From Amblyomma americanum (taxonomy: Eukaryota > Arthropoda > Arachnida > Ixodida > Ixodidae), in assembly GCF_052857255.1 (NCBI RefSeq), contig NC_135505.1, forward strand, positions 25,341,769 through 25,405,768: DNA of 64,000 bases, written 5' to 3'. The notes under the pieces were generated by a model. The model had not been told where the DNA came from. It searched no databases and saw only the letters and a list, made by a program, of their open reading frames with translations. Shown piece after piece: positions 10,915-23,574 of the stretch (position 1 is its first letter; each line of letters starts with the position of its first letter). The translations under genes were made by a program, and so were the position numbers.

Positions 10915-11560
10915 GTTTACCCCTTCACTCAGCTGCAAGCATGCGCCTAACAATGGTGGCAGTCACACAGCAGAGGCTAACCAGTCAGCGGTTTCCTCCT
11001 GCGCTGCATATACTTGCCGCATCGAACAGCAGTGGTCTCGTAGCAGAAACTTTGGATATTCGACAAGTTCATCAAGACACAATAATAAAAGGTCACGATA
11101 TAGTTATCCAATGGCTTCCAGGACACTGCGCATTCACAGCAAACCACTGCGCGAACAAAGCCACTCAGTGATCCCACAACGACTGTCTTCATGTGACTAT
11201 ATTCCTTTATCAAGGATTAGCGCTGCGAGTAGACTTCGCAGGCTGTCGCGGGATCTCGCACTTTTCTCATGGAACACGGGCGGGCTTTTCAACTGTCACC
11301 TCAATACCGTGGTCATGGACTATGCATTCGCCTTTCACCTCACTTAGCGCGGCGTGAAACAATATTGCCGCGCCCTATATGGCTCGGTGCTGGTTTTCCA
11401 AAGCTGTGCTCCTTCCGCATCTTTATGGCCGACAGCCCTGCCTGTGACATATCTGAATATGAAGAGACATCTACTGCGTGAGTTCCCAGCTTTTTACCAC
11501 AGAAGGACATACGCTATGCTGTGCTCTGAACCACCGGGATGATCGCCCTCTGACGAAGGG
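10915..11560 (+). pseudogene. I-clade LINE fragment with RNase H
   Basis: Shows the last RNase H segment, with HDIVIQWLPGHC followed by NHCANKAT (near 11095-11165), where an active copy would have a histidine and the final aspartate. Frames shift several times on both sides and stops are frequent, so it is dead. The sequence continues as LINE-like 3' region up to the SINE at 11631. Confidence 0.6.
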
Positions 11561-11630
11561 TCAGATCCTTGGAATGTGGCCACAGCAACCGACAGCTCTC
11601 AAAGCATACAAAGTACTGTTTAATTACTTG

Positions 11631-11869
11631 GTTAGTTTATGAGCGTTTAACATCCGAAAGCGACTCAGGCTATGAGGGACGCCGCAGTGAAGGTCTCCGG
11701 AGATTTCGGCCACCTGGGTTTTTTTTTTTTTTAACGTGCACTGACATCGCACAGTACACGGGCTTCTAGAATTTCACCTCCATCGAAATTCGGCCGCCGC
11801 GGCCGGGATCGAACCCGCGTCTTTCGGGTCAGCAGCCCAGCGCCATAACCACTGAGCAACCGCGACCGT
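11631..11869 (-). mobile_element. tRNA-derived SINE, full length, with 13 bp target duplication
   Basis: Read on the minus strand it has the tRNA-like head with GGTTCGATCCCGG, the GATGGAGGTGAAATTCTAGA core, TGTGCGATGTCAGTGCACG, and the tail GGTGGCCGAAATCTCCGG...GCTTTCGG..TTAAACG. The target duplication GTTTAATTACTTG is at 11618-11630 and 11870-11882. A run of 14 T (A on the SINE strand) interrupts the body after CACGTTAAA. Confidence 0.9.
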
Positions 11870-11882
11870 GTTTAATTACTTG

Positions 11883-12998
<1,116 letters not shown>

Positions 12999-13147
12999 TT
13001 ATGAATGGAGCCAACAGTCACCGAAACCAAGGTGTGTAGGGGAATGTTTAAATTTTTTTAAATGTGTAGTGCTGATCAGTGGGATAAGGATATTTAGATT
13101 AATCTATCGCTTAAAAAAATTACTTATAAAGCAGCAGAAAAAACAAT

Positions 13148-13219
13148 GCCGCCGGTGGGATCCGAACACACGACCTCCGAATATCGCGTCCGCTGCTCTA
13201 CCAATTGAGCTACGGCGGC
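13148..13219 (-). tRNA. tRNA-like sequence, probably a tRNA pseudogene or SINE-type head
   Basis: Seventy-two bases fold as a cloverleaf: acceptor GCCGCCG with CGGCGGC, D arm GCTC/GAGC around AATTGGTA, anticodon stem CGGA/TTCG and T arm with TTCGGAT. A- and B-box-like sequences (TAGCTCAATTGGTAGAG and TGTTCGGATCC) are intact. The anticodon loop CGCGATA lacks U33, the T stem has a mismatch and no CCA is encoded, so a working tRNA is unlikely. Confidence 0.5.
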
Positions 13220-13440
13220 GGCTGTCCAATCTGCTGCTCTCGTGGGTATTAATGTTTATTGGATGTAAGCAAACCTTGAGAGTGTTCACCAGCGCCACCC
13301 TCGTCCATAGCGGTGGACGTTGCACGTCCTGTATTACCGCGAGTGTGACGTGGAACGTTATCTAACGGCGAGGGCGGAAACTGTGCGAGAGCCCTCTCAT
13401 GCTACCAATGGCATCAAGACTGCCAGTACCGACAGCCTCG
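13220..13440. other. Flank of the tRNA-like unit; no coding region
   Basis: GC-rich, non-coding sequence including a GTGGACGTTGCACGTCC partial palindrome. It may belong to the same repeat unit as the tRNA-like head, but only one copy is in this window. Confidence 0.3.
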
Positions 13441-13559
13441 TTAAGCTAATAGCAGACAAGGTAAAGGAAATGGGGGGCTTGTTATATATATAACGCTCGC
13501 CTTCCACACAACAAAACAAAACGGACGTACAAAAACATGAAAAACAACCTGCATTACAA

Positions 13560-13900
13560 TCATCATCATCATTCTGACTGCGCCCACTGCAAGGCAAAAT
13601 CCTCTCCCATGTCTCTCATGTCTCCCATGTCCCTGTGCTTTGGAAGCTGCAGCCACTGTATCCCAGCAAACTTCTTGATCTCATCCGCCCACCTGATCTT
13701 CTGCTGTCCCCTCTTAGTTACATTTCTGCCTTTCCGTTCGTCTTTCTTTCTCTCTCTCTCTCTCTCTGTCTTGGAATCCACTCCGTTACCCTTTAGGACC
13801 AGCGGTCATCTTGTCTTCGCGTTATATGCCCTGCCCAATGCCATTTTTTTCCTCTTGATTTCGAATAGGATATCATTAACACTGCACTTGTCTACAATGT
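13560..13900 (-). pseudogene. RTE-like LINE, C-terminal fragment
   Basis: Minus-strand frames give WHWAGHITRRQDDRWS followed by TEWIPR and, after a frame change, RWADEIKKFAGIQWLQ and EDFALQWA. This is the characteristic end of the ORF2 of RTE/BovB-like LINEs that are common in ticks. It holds stops, frameshifts and a TCTC-rich insertion, so it is a relic. Confidence 0.6.
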
Positions 13901-14640
13901 GCGGTGTTGTGTATGTGCCTCCTTGTTATTGTCCTGCGTCTGTTTCGCTGTTTCGACCAACGCGCATTCTGAACCAACAAGCCCCGCAATTTACTCTATT
14001 TGTCTACAATGATACCACAAAAGATTCGGAAAATGCAAATAGCGGACCGTAACTCATTGGTAAGATTTCATCTACATGCACCTGGTATTTTGTGCCAGCA
14101 TGCTAACGTAATGTGCTTTGTTATAGAACAAAGCCTGTTTACCATATGAGGTGCGGCAAAAAGGTAGAAGCAGAGGCAAGTGACATTGTGTATTGTACAC
14201 AGGTGTGTGCTGATAAAGATTAAAGGCTTCCGACATGAGTTCATTATTTTTACTGCGTTTTATGTACGCACGAAATCATTTTAACGGGTGCACAAAATAT
14301 AGATAGATAAAATGCCATATTGTTTAGAGTAAGGAAACGCATGGGAGTGCCATGGTATGTTTGCAATCAATACGACTGCACTTTTCTGCGCAACTTGTAA
14401 CACCTGATGGCAGTTGTTTCACATTTTCATTTTGCCGAGTCATTCTTAGTCATCTTCAGTTTTCATGCGTAATCCTTAGTCATTGTTGGTGATTATCCAT
14501 TTTATAAAGTCATTTCATCAATCCCATTTTCCCGGGGGCAGGGTTCTTTCCATGGCAGACTCCAAGGAGAAGGGATTTCCGTCTCTGCACTTTGCCAGCT
14601 GACAATCGTGGCAGGTGGCTCTTCTGTGTACACAGCCATA

Positions 14641-15738
14641 GATACGCCAGCACAATGGAGCTCAGGAGCAGTGACCTTTGGCACGATCTGTTGTACTGGG
14701 GTCGGAGAGTAGTGATTCCAGAAAAATTGCGTGCGCGAGTTTTGGACCAAGTGCATGAAACCCACCCGGGCTCCTCTGCTATGAAGCAGCATAAACGACT
14801 GTCAGCTTCCTGTAAAAGTTGCATACAAAACTTGCTTATGCCTGCTGCCGCACAGGCACGTAAGTGGCCAAAGACTCAAGAGAGCTGGGAAAGAGTTCAC
14901 GCTGACTTTGCGGGTCCAGTATTGGGTACAGTCATCCTCGTACTCGTAGACGCACACAGCAAGTGGATCGAAGCTGTTCCACTGAAACGAGCAAGTACCT
15001 CTGCTACGATCAGCTCCTTGCGGAATACGTTTCGCAGATGTGGTTTTCCTCGAACCATCGCAACTGATAATGACACACAGTTCACCAGCGATGAGTTCGC
15101 AACATTTGTGAGGAGGAATAATATTACCCATCTGCGTACACCTGTGTACAGTCGCAATCGAACGGGCTAGCAGAAAGGGCAGTCCGCATCATCAAGGACG
15201 GCCCCAAGAAAATGGGCAACGGCCGACTAGAAGACAATCTGGATCGCCTTCTTTTTAACTACAGGAGGACTCCCCTCAGTTCAGAAAAATGTGCGTCTTA
15301 ACTCCTCTTGGGCTACCGTATCCGACCTCGATTAGACGCATTATTTCCTTCCGTTCATGCAGGTTCCTCCAAAACGGATGAGTGGACGCTGCCGGAAGAC
15401 GTTCCTGTTTACGCTCGTAATTGCGGCATGGGAGATAAGTGGAGACTAGGGAGGACGGCATCTGCGCCCGGCGCCCGAATAGTCACGATCGATACGCCAT
15501 GTGGACCTATGCGGCGGCACGTTGGCCAGGTGCGCGCAACACGATCAAGCCCGCCGCAAGTGACATCGGCTCCAGAGGAAGACGGGCTGACCGATCAAAC
15601 ACGCAGCAGATATCGTCACCATTGCGGCTGCCAGCCCAAGGACCAGCGCAAGACACCCCACCTCTTGGGGACCGCTATGAAGTTCCATTACGACGTTCGA
15701 AGCGTCAGCGCAGACCCCCTCAGCGTCTGCAATATTAA
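14641..15738 (+). pseudogene. Gypsy integrase with frameshift
   Basis: Inserts the element's DNA into the host genome. A degenerate zinc-binding segment (HETHPG...CKSCIQN) precedes the DDE core: HADFAGP with the first Asp near 14905, ATDNDTQF with the second near 15066, and GLAERAVRIIK with the Glu near 15175. The third motif is in a different frame after SRNRTG and a TAG near 15168-15170, so an indel breaks the core. The final segment (about 15310-15738) is open but has no clear GPY/F motif. Confidence 0.75.
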
Positions 15739-15749
15739 GGGGAGATAAA

Positions 15750-15989
15750 TGTAGCAACCAGTATCAGTTGCTCTCATCGCGGCTTATCATTCCACGGCTG
15801 AGTTGGCCAAACCTCCTCGGGCATCGGCATCATGAGTGTGCGCTTTCATTCCCCTCCTTGCCTTTCCCCTGCCGTTACCTTTCCTTGCCCTTATATAAAG
15901 AGTACGCTTCGATAACAACAAACGTTCTTCTGATACTCGTGTGGTTCTTCGATCGGGGCACACGCTTGCCATGTGTCTACGATGTAACA
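15750..15989 (+). repeat. 3' LTR of the Gypsy element
   Basis: Starts TGTAGCAACC right after the polypurine tract. It contains a TATATAAAG box at about 15892-15900 and ends near GATGTAACA. The right boundary is placed at the CA in TGTAACA; the partner LTR is absent, so it is approximate. Confidence 0.65.
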
Positions 15990-17884
15990 CACATCGACAG
16001 CGTTAAAAAATTGAACTGAAGGCTTGTTTCCAGTTAAATACAGGAAACCGGCCTCGGACAAAAAGCTACGAGGGTAGCTTGATCAAGTGGTGCCAGCTGA
16101 ACCAAGAAGATATGGAACCCACGAAAATGTGTTTTCTTTTAAAAAAAACTACCTCTAGCCGACGAGTATAAATGAACTTCAGGGCAGGAGCCGCCGCGAT
16201 AATCCAGTATTTCACGCAATCCCTGATGCGAACGAAACATGACAGAAGACGAAAAAAAAAGTGCCGAATTAAGTTTGGCGCATGCCTCGACAGCCAGATA
16301 TCTTCAACCGACTGAGAGCGTGCGCACAGAATAGGACAGCACTCAACCTCTAGAAGCTGCCCTATAGAGTTAAATTTATCAAGCTTCAAGGCGTATGAAG
16401 AAGTGATGCAGGCTAAACATGACCTGCAAAAAAAAAGCAAATTCGTATAACTGAGGATTATTCAGCAGCCACACGCCACTCCACAAAGAGCCTAGAAATC
16501 ACCCTCACCAGCCCCATTACGCCCACTCCAGGGCAACGTCTTCTCCCATATCTCATCCACCTCTACCGTCCTTCAGGCTCAATTAGTGCACTAACTTACT
16601 CATCAATGACCAATGCTTCATGTATAGTATCGTAACACTAAAGGTATCTCAGCTAAACCTCAAGCAAAGCTTTCGGACAATCACAGCCCGATTACTAACC
16701 GTGTGTCACCCTCTGTCTCTTTTGCACAACTGGCTGCGTCATCAACGATGCCATTTGATTAACGATTTCAGAGGAGCAGCGGATGCCACTCCTCCCCAGC
16801 ACACATTTCCGTCTCATTCACTAACATAAGAGGAGTAATGAAGAAGCGTCATGAACCATCTCTCGTAGACCCATGCTCTGCCAGTACCGAAACATGGATT
16901 CATGACAGCTTTTGAGACTGAAATTCTTTGTACATGTAACAAGCTTCAGTTGTACCGCCGCGGCAGGGAAACAAGGCAAGGTGATCGCGTCCTTAGCAAA
17001 CATGTTGAATCAATCACTTCTATCATTGCGTCCAGCTTAGAAGTCGTATGGGCGTCCAAAACCTGGCCCAGGGCCAAGTGATTTTAGGCGTTTGTTATCG
17101 CGGTCTTAGGCTGGAACGAATTCATCGTCCTGCAGAAATGTTCAAGAAATGTTAAAACTGCGCAAAGGACGAGGACAAAGCCAATGAGGAACATACAAAA
17201 CACCACGGGCGCAGTAAGGTGCTGGAATTTTGATGCCTCAGCACACTTAAGTAAACGTGCTGGTCTACAAGCGTTTGACTTCAGAACCAAAAGTGACAGG
17301 TCCAAGCTTCTTTTCCAGAACCAACCGAAATATTTTGAACTTAACAGCGGAGAAGCGTCATACCATCGCCACAGCTTGTACATCCAAATTCCGCCTGTTC
17401 AAAATGATGGCTTCAAATTTAGTTTTTTTTTCCCTAGAGCCACTAGCCTTCTAAGGGGGACCTTTTTTTTCAAAAGCGATACGAAACTTACACCAAATTT
17501 AGTACCCGTGCTGCCATCTGTCGTCAAACAAAAGCATGCTTTGGACGAACCACGGCCTCCTATAGATAGGCAAGTGCGACACGCAACACCCCGCCGCTCG
17601 CGTCGATCAAGGTGGCCGCGGATCAGTGGATATTATTTTTCCAGAAAGGGAGCTGGATGGTCTCCTGGGCTATAAGCTGGTCAAGCAGCTTGACTGAGGC
17701 TCAAGAGACCGCTGCGAGACAGTAGCAGTCAAATATAGAGGGTACATCTATAGCACCATATCATCAAATAATGAGTTGAGAAACAGTTTAAAACGTGAAA
17801 TAAACATTGGGCAGTTCAAAAGAAAATAACTGGATCAAAAATCTAGTGATTACATCCTAAAACAGAAAACACGCAAGACAACAT
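15990..17884. other. Non-coding stretch, no gene supported
   Basis: A short scrap near 16510-16560 (TTACGCCCACTCCAGGGCAA) resembles the RTE-like LINE end at 13560 and 29705. The rest has only short unrecognised frames. The last part (about 17818-17884) is the left copy of a duplicated LINE segment described at 17885. Confidence 0.4.
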
Positions 17885-20371
17885 AATGCTTATTTATTTA
17901 TTTATTTATTTTTTTACTCGTTTATAAATACTGTCAACCCTCAGTTGAGGGTCATTATAGAGAGAGAGAGATGTCACACATAACGTTCATACAATAAAGA
18001 GCCGGATACAAAAAGAAATATGCATATGCACTAAAAGTGTCCTACGGATACAGCTCAGGATAAGATATAGACTATAAGACACGTATTTAAATGTTCAGCC
18101 ATCTGCTGCAAGCACACAATTGGAAAATAAAGCAAATGTAAAACACTTGCAATATCCACATGGTACAGAGTTTAGAAAGGGACCTTGATTGCATTTGCAA
18201 ACAATGCGGTATCAGAACCGCGAACAATTTCTGCAGGAAGTTTGTTCCACAGCTCTAGTGTCTCTGGGAAGAACGAACAACGAAAGGCATTGGTTCGGGA
18301 CAAGTACGGTCGAATCGCTTCACTTTGATTTAAGCGGGAGCTCAGTCCACCCGGAGGTTTTAAGTAAAAATCTTTATTATATTTTTATTTCGCAGTGAAA
18401 TATTTGAAATAACGTTTTCAATCTCTGCTTCTTGCATTGATCTTCCAATAATTCAAGACCGCAAGACTCTAACATCGCCAAAACTGAGTGTCTGTCTGTC
18501 TATATTTCGAATAAATAAAGCGCGCCGCCCGGCGTTGCACCTTCTCTATTTTGGCCCACATGACCTTTTGATCGGGGGCCCATGCTTCTAACGCATATTC
18601 TAGGGATGTTCGAACAAGAGATCTGTAAGCCAGCAGTTTGACATCTTTTGTTGCCCTTCCCAGTTTTGCTCTAAAAAAACCCAGTTTCTTCTGTGTCGCT
18701 GAGCACACTCTTTCTACGTGATTATGCAATTTTAAATTGTGCGAAATAGAAACACCAAGATATTTGAAACAAAAACATTACCTAGATTGTAGCCTTGAAT
18801 ATCGTACTGAAAAGTAAAAATATTCTTTTTGGCAGTGATATGCGTGCATGTGGTCTTATCAAAATTACTTCGCATTTCCCACTTATCACACCAACTCTCA
18901 AGCGCCTGAAGGTTTCGGTAGAGTTTAATCCGATCCTCTGAACCAGTTAAAAGTGCAAAAATCAAGCAGAAAATCAGCTGCAAAGATTTTTATCTTAGCA
19001 GAACTATCTAAGGAAGTTACTACATCATTTATGTAAAGCAGGAAAAGTGCTGACCTCAACACGGACACCTGTGGTACTCCTGAGTATACGTCTAGAAAAA
19101 CAGACTCGCAACCATCAACGCGAACTGCCTGCTTGCGGTTAGTTAATTAATCTTCAATCCATTTTAGAGCGTCGCCATTTATACTACCTTTGTACTGTTT
19201 TGAAAGTAATTTACGATGAGGAACCTTATCGAAGGCTTTGGCAAAATCAACGCATATAACAATCATCTGTTCACGGTTGTCTATAGCTTTGGAAAAATCG
19301 TGTAAGGTCTCAATGAGCTGTGTCACTGTGGAAAGTCCCCGTCGGAATCCATGTTGGCCTGCGCAAAGGAGGCCATTTGATCCTAGGAAAATAATATGTT
19401 TCGCTATGACGTGTTCCACAACCTTGCAGAAAACTGACGTCAGGGATACAGAACGGCGGTTATTCATTAGATTACGATTGCTACTTTTTAATATGGGTGT
19501 AACTACAGCACAACGCCAGCACTGTGGTACGGATTGAATGCTTAGTTATTTCTGGAAAATAATTACCAAATAAAGTGATGTCCACTCGGCATACCTTTTC
19601 AAAGAGCCAGTAGGTATCCCGTCTGGCCCAGTAGCGTTCTTGTCATCTAATTGTAGCAACTGCTGGAACACGCCCCTCTGAGTGAAGTTGATACAGTCCG
19701 CGGAACATTCGCTGAAAGGTGACCCACCATCAACCGGAAATGGTCGATCACTTGGCGTGAATACTGATTGAAAATATTAATTGAATCTATCAGCGATATC
19801 GCATTTTTCTTCTACTAGAACATTTCCTAGCGTCATTTGCTTTATTTTTTTTTCCTTTCTGTGGTCTAAATAACGCCAAAACTTTTCTGGGGAAGTCTTA
19901 AGAAAGTTACTTAGAGTGCGATTAAAAAACTGTTTGCTTCGAGCTGAGTAACAAAGCCTTTATTCTCTGACGTACTGTGTGTATGTCCCTAGGAACTGCT
20001 TTTCTCTTGCGCAGCCTTTTTAATTTGCTTTTCGCGTGAACAATATCCCTCGTTATTCATGGGTTACTCCGCTTCGTTTTCTTCAGTCGGGTCGGAACAA
20101 ACTGATCAATGCAGACTTTAATAATGGTTTTAAACCGCTGCCACAACTATTCAACTGTTTCGACCTCGGAGACAATTTCAAATTTGCCGAAACATTTTTC
20201 TAAATAATCTAGAATAGATGTATTATCGGCCTTAGCATAGTTTTTGATTTCAACACGAACAGCATGTTTTGTAGTTCGTGGTGTACAAGTAAGCACACTG
20301 AGCAAAACATTTTGTGATCGGATATACCACCTTGAGCTCCAAAACGAAATATCTGATTAACATTAAACATT
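17885..20371 (-). mobile_element. CR1-like LINE inserted into an older LINE
   Basis: The minus-strand element ends at its 3' side in an AAATAAATAAATAAG tail (plus strand 17890-17911). A segment of about 70 bp (AATAACTGGATCAAAAATCT...CAAGACAACATAATGC) is present on both sides at 17821-17888 and 20381-20446, as expected for a long target duplication or a split host LINE. The two copies differ at several sites, so the insertion is old. Confidence 0.7.
18180..19560 (-). pseudogene. CR1-like LINE reverse transcriptase remnant
   Basis: From high to low coordinates: RRSVSLTSVFCKVVEHVIAK, GFRRGLSTVTQL and VICVDFAKAFDKVPH (RT motif A, near 19220-19260), then LESWCDKWEM (near 18890) and the thumb region HNHVERVCSATQKKLGFFRAK with KVQRRAARFIYSKYR (18469-18729). 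Further down, the CR1-type end around FRCSFFPETLELWN is recoverable near 18225-18290. The segment with the YADD motif is frame-shifted. Many stops; a dead copy. Confidence 0.8.
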
Positions 20372-20447
20372 ACAAAAAAAAATAACTAGATCAAAAATCT
20401 AGTAATTACATTCTAAACCGTGGACACACACAAGACAACATAATGCC

Positions 20448-20960
20448 TTTTAGCGTTCCAAAAACAGACCTGAACTCTCTTCGAAGCAAGCGTACTAAGT
20501 GTATCAATTTGTTGTGTAATACTGGAAGATTGTGAGCCAAAGATTGGTGTTTGTAAAATGTAGGAAACCAGAAATTTCCCATATATCCGAATTTCTAGTG
20601 GGTATATTAGTGCTTCGGCGCTGTATACCAGCCATTGAGGCTATATGGCTAGTAACTTTAGGACAGGAAATATAAAATATTTTAGTAAGCATAATTCATA
20701 AATGTGCTTTACAGGAACTATTTAAAATTACCATAAAGCATTTGTTATAGCGGCCATAGGTTCCACGTTTCCAGTATGGCGGATTATTCGTTTCTGAATC
20801 GTAAGAAGTCTGTTTAAATTTCCTTGTGCGGTTGTGCACCAAATTGTGGTGCAATAAAATAAATGGGAACTATAAACTATGCTTAATAGATGAGACTTCT
20901 GTCTTCCGAGAAATAATGCTGTGATAGCGTGACAAAGCTATGGTAATCGAAGATAATTTC
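20448..20960 (-). pseudogene. Older LINE fragment, RT C-terminal part
   Basis: Minus-strand reading around 20760-20900 gives a segment with CTTIWCTTAQGNLNRLL and IQKRIIRHTGN, typical of the RT end of CR1/Jockey-type LINEs. It is truncated and was the target of the younger LINE at 17885-20371. Confidence 0.6.
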
Positions 20961-21039
20961 TTGCATAGATAACTGATATGAGTAATTATTATTATTAATA
21001 TTACTCGTCATGAGCCAGAAATGACAGTTAGCTTATGAC

Positions 21040-21435
21040 GAGCCTCCCTCGTGGCTCAGCGGTTATGGCGCTCGGCTGCTGAATCGAAACACGCGGGTTG
21101 GATCCCGGCCGCGGCGGCCGAATTTCGATAGAGGCGAAATTATAGAGCCCGTGCGCTGTGCGATGTGAGTGCACGTTAAAGAACCTCAGGTGGTCAAAAT
21201 TTCCGCAGCCCTTCACTGCGATATGCTGAAGAAGTACTTTGCTGTGGGCTAGTTGGCTCATAGCTGTAGATGATGCCAGGACGACGCGAAAGGAAGAGGG
21301 ACGAGAGAGGCGCAAGAACACAACAGGTGCCTCTCTCGTCCTTGTTCCTTTCGCGCCGTCCTGACATCATCTACACCTTCACTACGGCGTCCCTCATAGC
21401 CAGAGTCGCTTTGGGATGTTAAACCCTCATGAACC
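21040..21435 (+). mobile_element. tRNA-derived SINE interrupted by a hairpin element
   Basis: Head CTCGTGGCTCAGCGGTTATGG with a B box GGTTGGATCCC, core TTTCGATAGAGGCGAAATTA, GCTGTGCGATGTGAGTGCAC, and tail restarting at 21376 as CCTTCACTACGGCGTCCCTC through GCTTTGGGATGTTAAACCC. The 155 bp between 21221 and 21375 is foreign. Confidence 0.88.
21221..21375 (+). mobile_element. Short hairpin element, copy 2, inside a SINE
   Basis: Flanked by CCTTCACTGCG (21210-21220) and CCTTCACTACG (21376-21386), an 11 bp target duplication with one difference. Begins with a leader, then TGTGGGCTAGTTGGCTCATAG, and arms GATGATGCCAGGACGACGCG / CGCGCCGTCCTGACATCATC enclosing GGGACGAGAGAGGC pairing. Because the SINE target sequence is known, the limits of the insertion are clear. 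Confidence 0.8.
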
Positions 21436-21689
21436 ACTACAAAAGTTCTTTGTCACATCACAATCAATTAGGTAATTTTTAGAGATGGTTCATAGTGTTC
21501 TATCGTCTGCTTAATTTCTATGCAAGCGTATTGCCTCGTATAAGTGGCGCAGACTTTTTTATGCATTGTAGTATGTGTGTGTGTGCTTGCGTGCGTGCGT
21601 GCCATGTCCCCCCTTCCCCCCGACCGAGGTTCTTCTGCTATCTTCTCCAAACGTATAAACGTAGAATCGCTTCATTGGTTTGCTGAGCC

Positions 21690-22067
21690 GCGCTACTCAA
21701 GTGTTCTTGCCACACTGTGGATTCGAGTTATGGCTTCCAAGCTGGACGCCTCGAAAATCTTGGTTCCCCTGAGTGGGTGTCCACTGCCGCAGAAGGAAGC
21801 CTTTTCAGGAAAATGATTCGAGGAGAGCGACTACCCAACGCCAGTAGTCCTTTGCAAGGGAAGCAGGAAAAGAAATGCGAGTTGTTAAATTGCGTCCACG
21901 GCATCGTCTCTCATGATTTGAAAAGAGCCGCAGGAAAGCTCGGCATGGATTTGGCTCGGCAGCAGCAAGCTGTCAGGTTCCACTTCCCACACAAAAAGCG
22001 GCCGAAAAAATGGTCTGTGGTACGAAGCATGTCCCCGGGTGCACGCTCAGTGCGCCGTGAGGTTTGA
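21690..22067 (+). pseudogene. Possible PLE fragment
   Basis: An open stretch carries VHGIVSHDLKRAAGKLGMDL, which resembles the HGISHELKKVSQKFGVNL segment between RT and GIY-YIG in the PLE at 8545-8600. The context downstream (HFPHKKRPKK) does not continue into a GIY-YIG domain. Weak call based on one motif. Confidence 0.35.
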
Positions 22068-22449
22068 TGCGCGAAGCCCCTCTGAGCTATCGGCACGTGT
22101 ATGCAGCGCAGGTTGGTCGTTGCCTTAGCGATTGACTAAGAAAACACGCGGCTTCACTTGATAATACTAATGGTATGCACTTACATGGGCATGGCAAAAG
22201 CCGTAAATGTGGCCCACTGTACTGAAACTCAAAGGTCACTCGATGTTCGAAATATAGTTGGCTAAAAAGATTTTAGAGGCGTAAGTCAGTTACAAGTTGG
22301 CACAAGTTGTGAAGTCAGTGACACGTCGGTTGCTCTTCTTCACAGTGAACTCAGGTTGCTTAATTTTCGGTAAAATTGTCTTCTTTTATGTTGGATGGAA
22401 GAGTTTTAAGTGCTTCATCATTACGGCAGCAACGACACTCCAACATTCA

Positions 22450-22592
22450 GCCGCCGCGATGGCTCAGTGGTCATGGCGCTCGGCTGCTCACCCGAAAGGC
22501 GAGGGTTCGATCCCGGCCACGGTGGTCGCATTTCGGTGGAGCCAAAATGCTAGAGGCCCGTACACCGTGTGATGTCAGTGCACGTTAAACGA
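22450..22592 (+). mobile_element. tRNA-derived SINE, 3'-truncated
   Basis: GCCGCCGCGATGGCTCAGTG, GGGTTCGATCCCGG, TGGAGCCAAAATGCTAGAGG and GTGATGTCAGTGCACGTTAAA are present; the TTCACTACGG tail is missing. Confidence 0.88.
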
Positions 22593-22639
22593 GCACGTGC
22601 CTGCTGAAACGCTATCGAAGCTGCGCAAGGTGCTCTACG

Positions 22640-23570
22640 ACAGGCTGTAGGTCAATCAAAACGTGATTATTTTGACCACACGCCATCAAGTTTCATTCAG
22701 AATGCTCCGCAGAAGTTTTGGAAACACTTCTGCAGGAAAAACAAACCTGTCGACAAAATTCTGCGCAATGGTGTTCGTGGCAAGCATTGCTGAACATTTT
22801 AATAAATATTTCCACACTGTCTTCACGAAATCAAATTCCCTCTTATGTGAACCACCTTTATCTTGTCATACCGAACCAAGCATTGTATCTTCTGCAGGTG
22901 TGGTTTCAATGCTGTTGAATATGAAAATAAAAGTGTCTCCCGGTCCGGACGCGATTCCAGATATGTTCTTGCGCCGTTATACTAAAATGTTATCCCAATT
23001 TCTTGCTATAATTTACCATGCGAGCCTATTAACCGGCACTGTTTCTTCGGATTGGAGATCTGCACGGATTGTGCCAGTACTGAAGAAAGGTACAGCCTCA
23101 TCTGTCACTAATTTTCGACCCAAATCGCTTACATCTTCTTCTTACGAAGTTATCGAACACATTGTAGCCACTTATATAACTTCTTTTCTAAATGACAGCG
23201 ACATTCTATCGTCACTCCAACATGGATTTAGAAAAGGCCTTTTGACCGTCACACAATTAACATCTGTAGTTCACAGTTTTGCTGACATTGTAAACAAGTC
23301 AGGGCAGATGGACGCCATTTTTCTAGATTTTTAGAAAGCTTTTGACTTTGTTTCACAAGCAAAACTAATGCATAAGCTTAAAAATACCGGGCTTCCTTTC
23401 TTCATATTTATCTGGGTTCTGCTTACCTTTCTAACCGCGCCCAGTTCATCGCTATTCATGCCCATTGATCAAACTACCTTGCGGTCACTTCTGGCGTGCC
23501 GCAAGGAAGTGTACTGGGACCATTATTATTTTTGGCCTACATCAATGACACTGGAAGTAGTTAGTGAACC
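22640..23570 (+). pseudogene. CR1-like LINE, 5' half of the reverse transcriptase
   Basis: Reads AEHFNKYFHTVFT, SPGPDAIPDMFLRR, DWRSARIVPVLKKG, NFRPKSLTSSSYEVIEHIV, QHGFRKGLLTVTQL and DAIFLDF, then TAG at 23332-23334 followed in frame by KAFD (RT motif A), so one nonsense change separates them. Later frames are shifted ([11 protein letters not shown] covers the motif B region). It stops abruptly at the next element near 23575. Confidence 0.82.
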
Positions 23571-23574
23571 GGTG

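Larger units (their letters stand above)
14570..15989 (+). mobile_element. Gypsy-type LTR retrotransposon, 3' end with LTR
   Basis: Contains the integrase part of pol, a polypurine tract (AAGGGGAGATAAA, about 15737-15749) and a 3' LTR beginning TGTAGCAACC. The 5' part is missing; upstream sequence at 14050-14560 has no recognised domain. Similar integrases are often labelled K02A2.6-like in arthropod genomes. Confidence 0.82.

Noticed and set aside
13148..13219. Functional tRNA gene
   Set aside because: No U33, weak anticodon stem and a mismatch in the T stem; kept only as a tRNA-like sequence.
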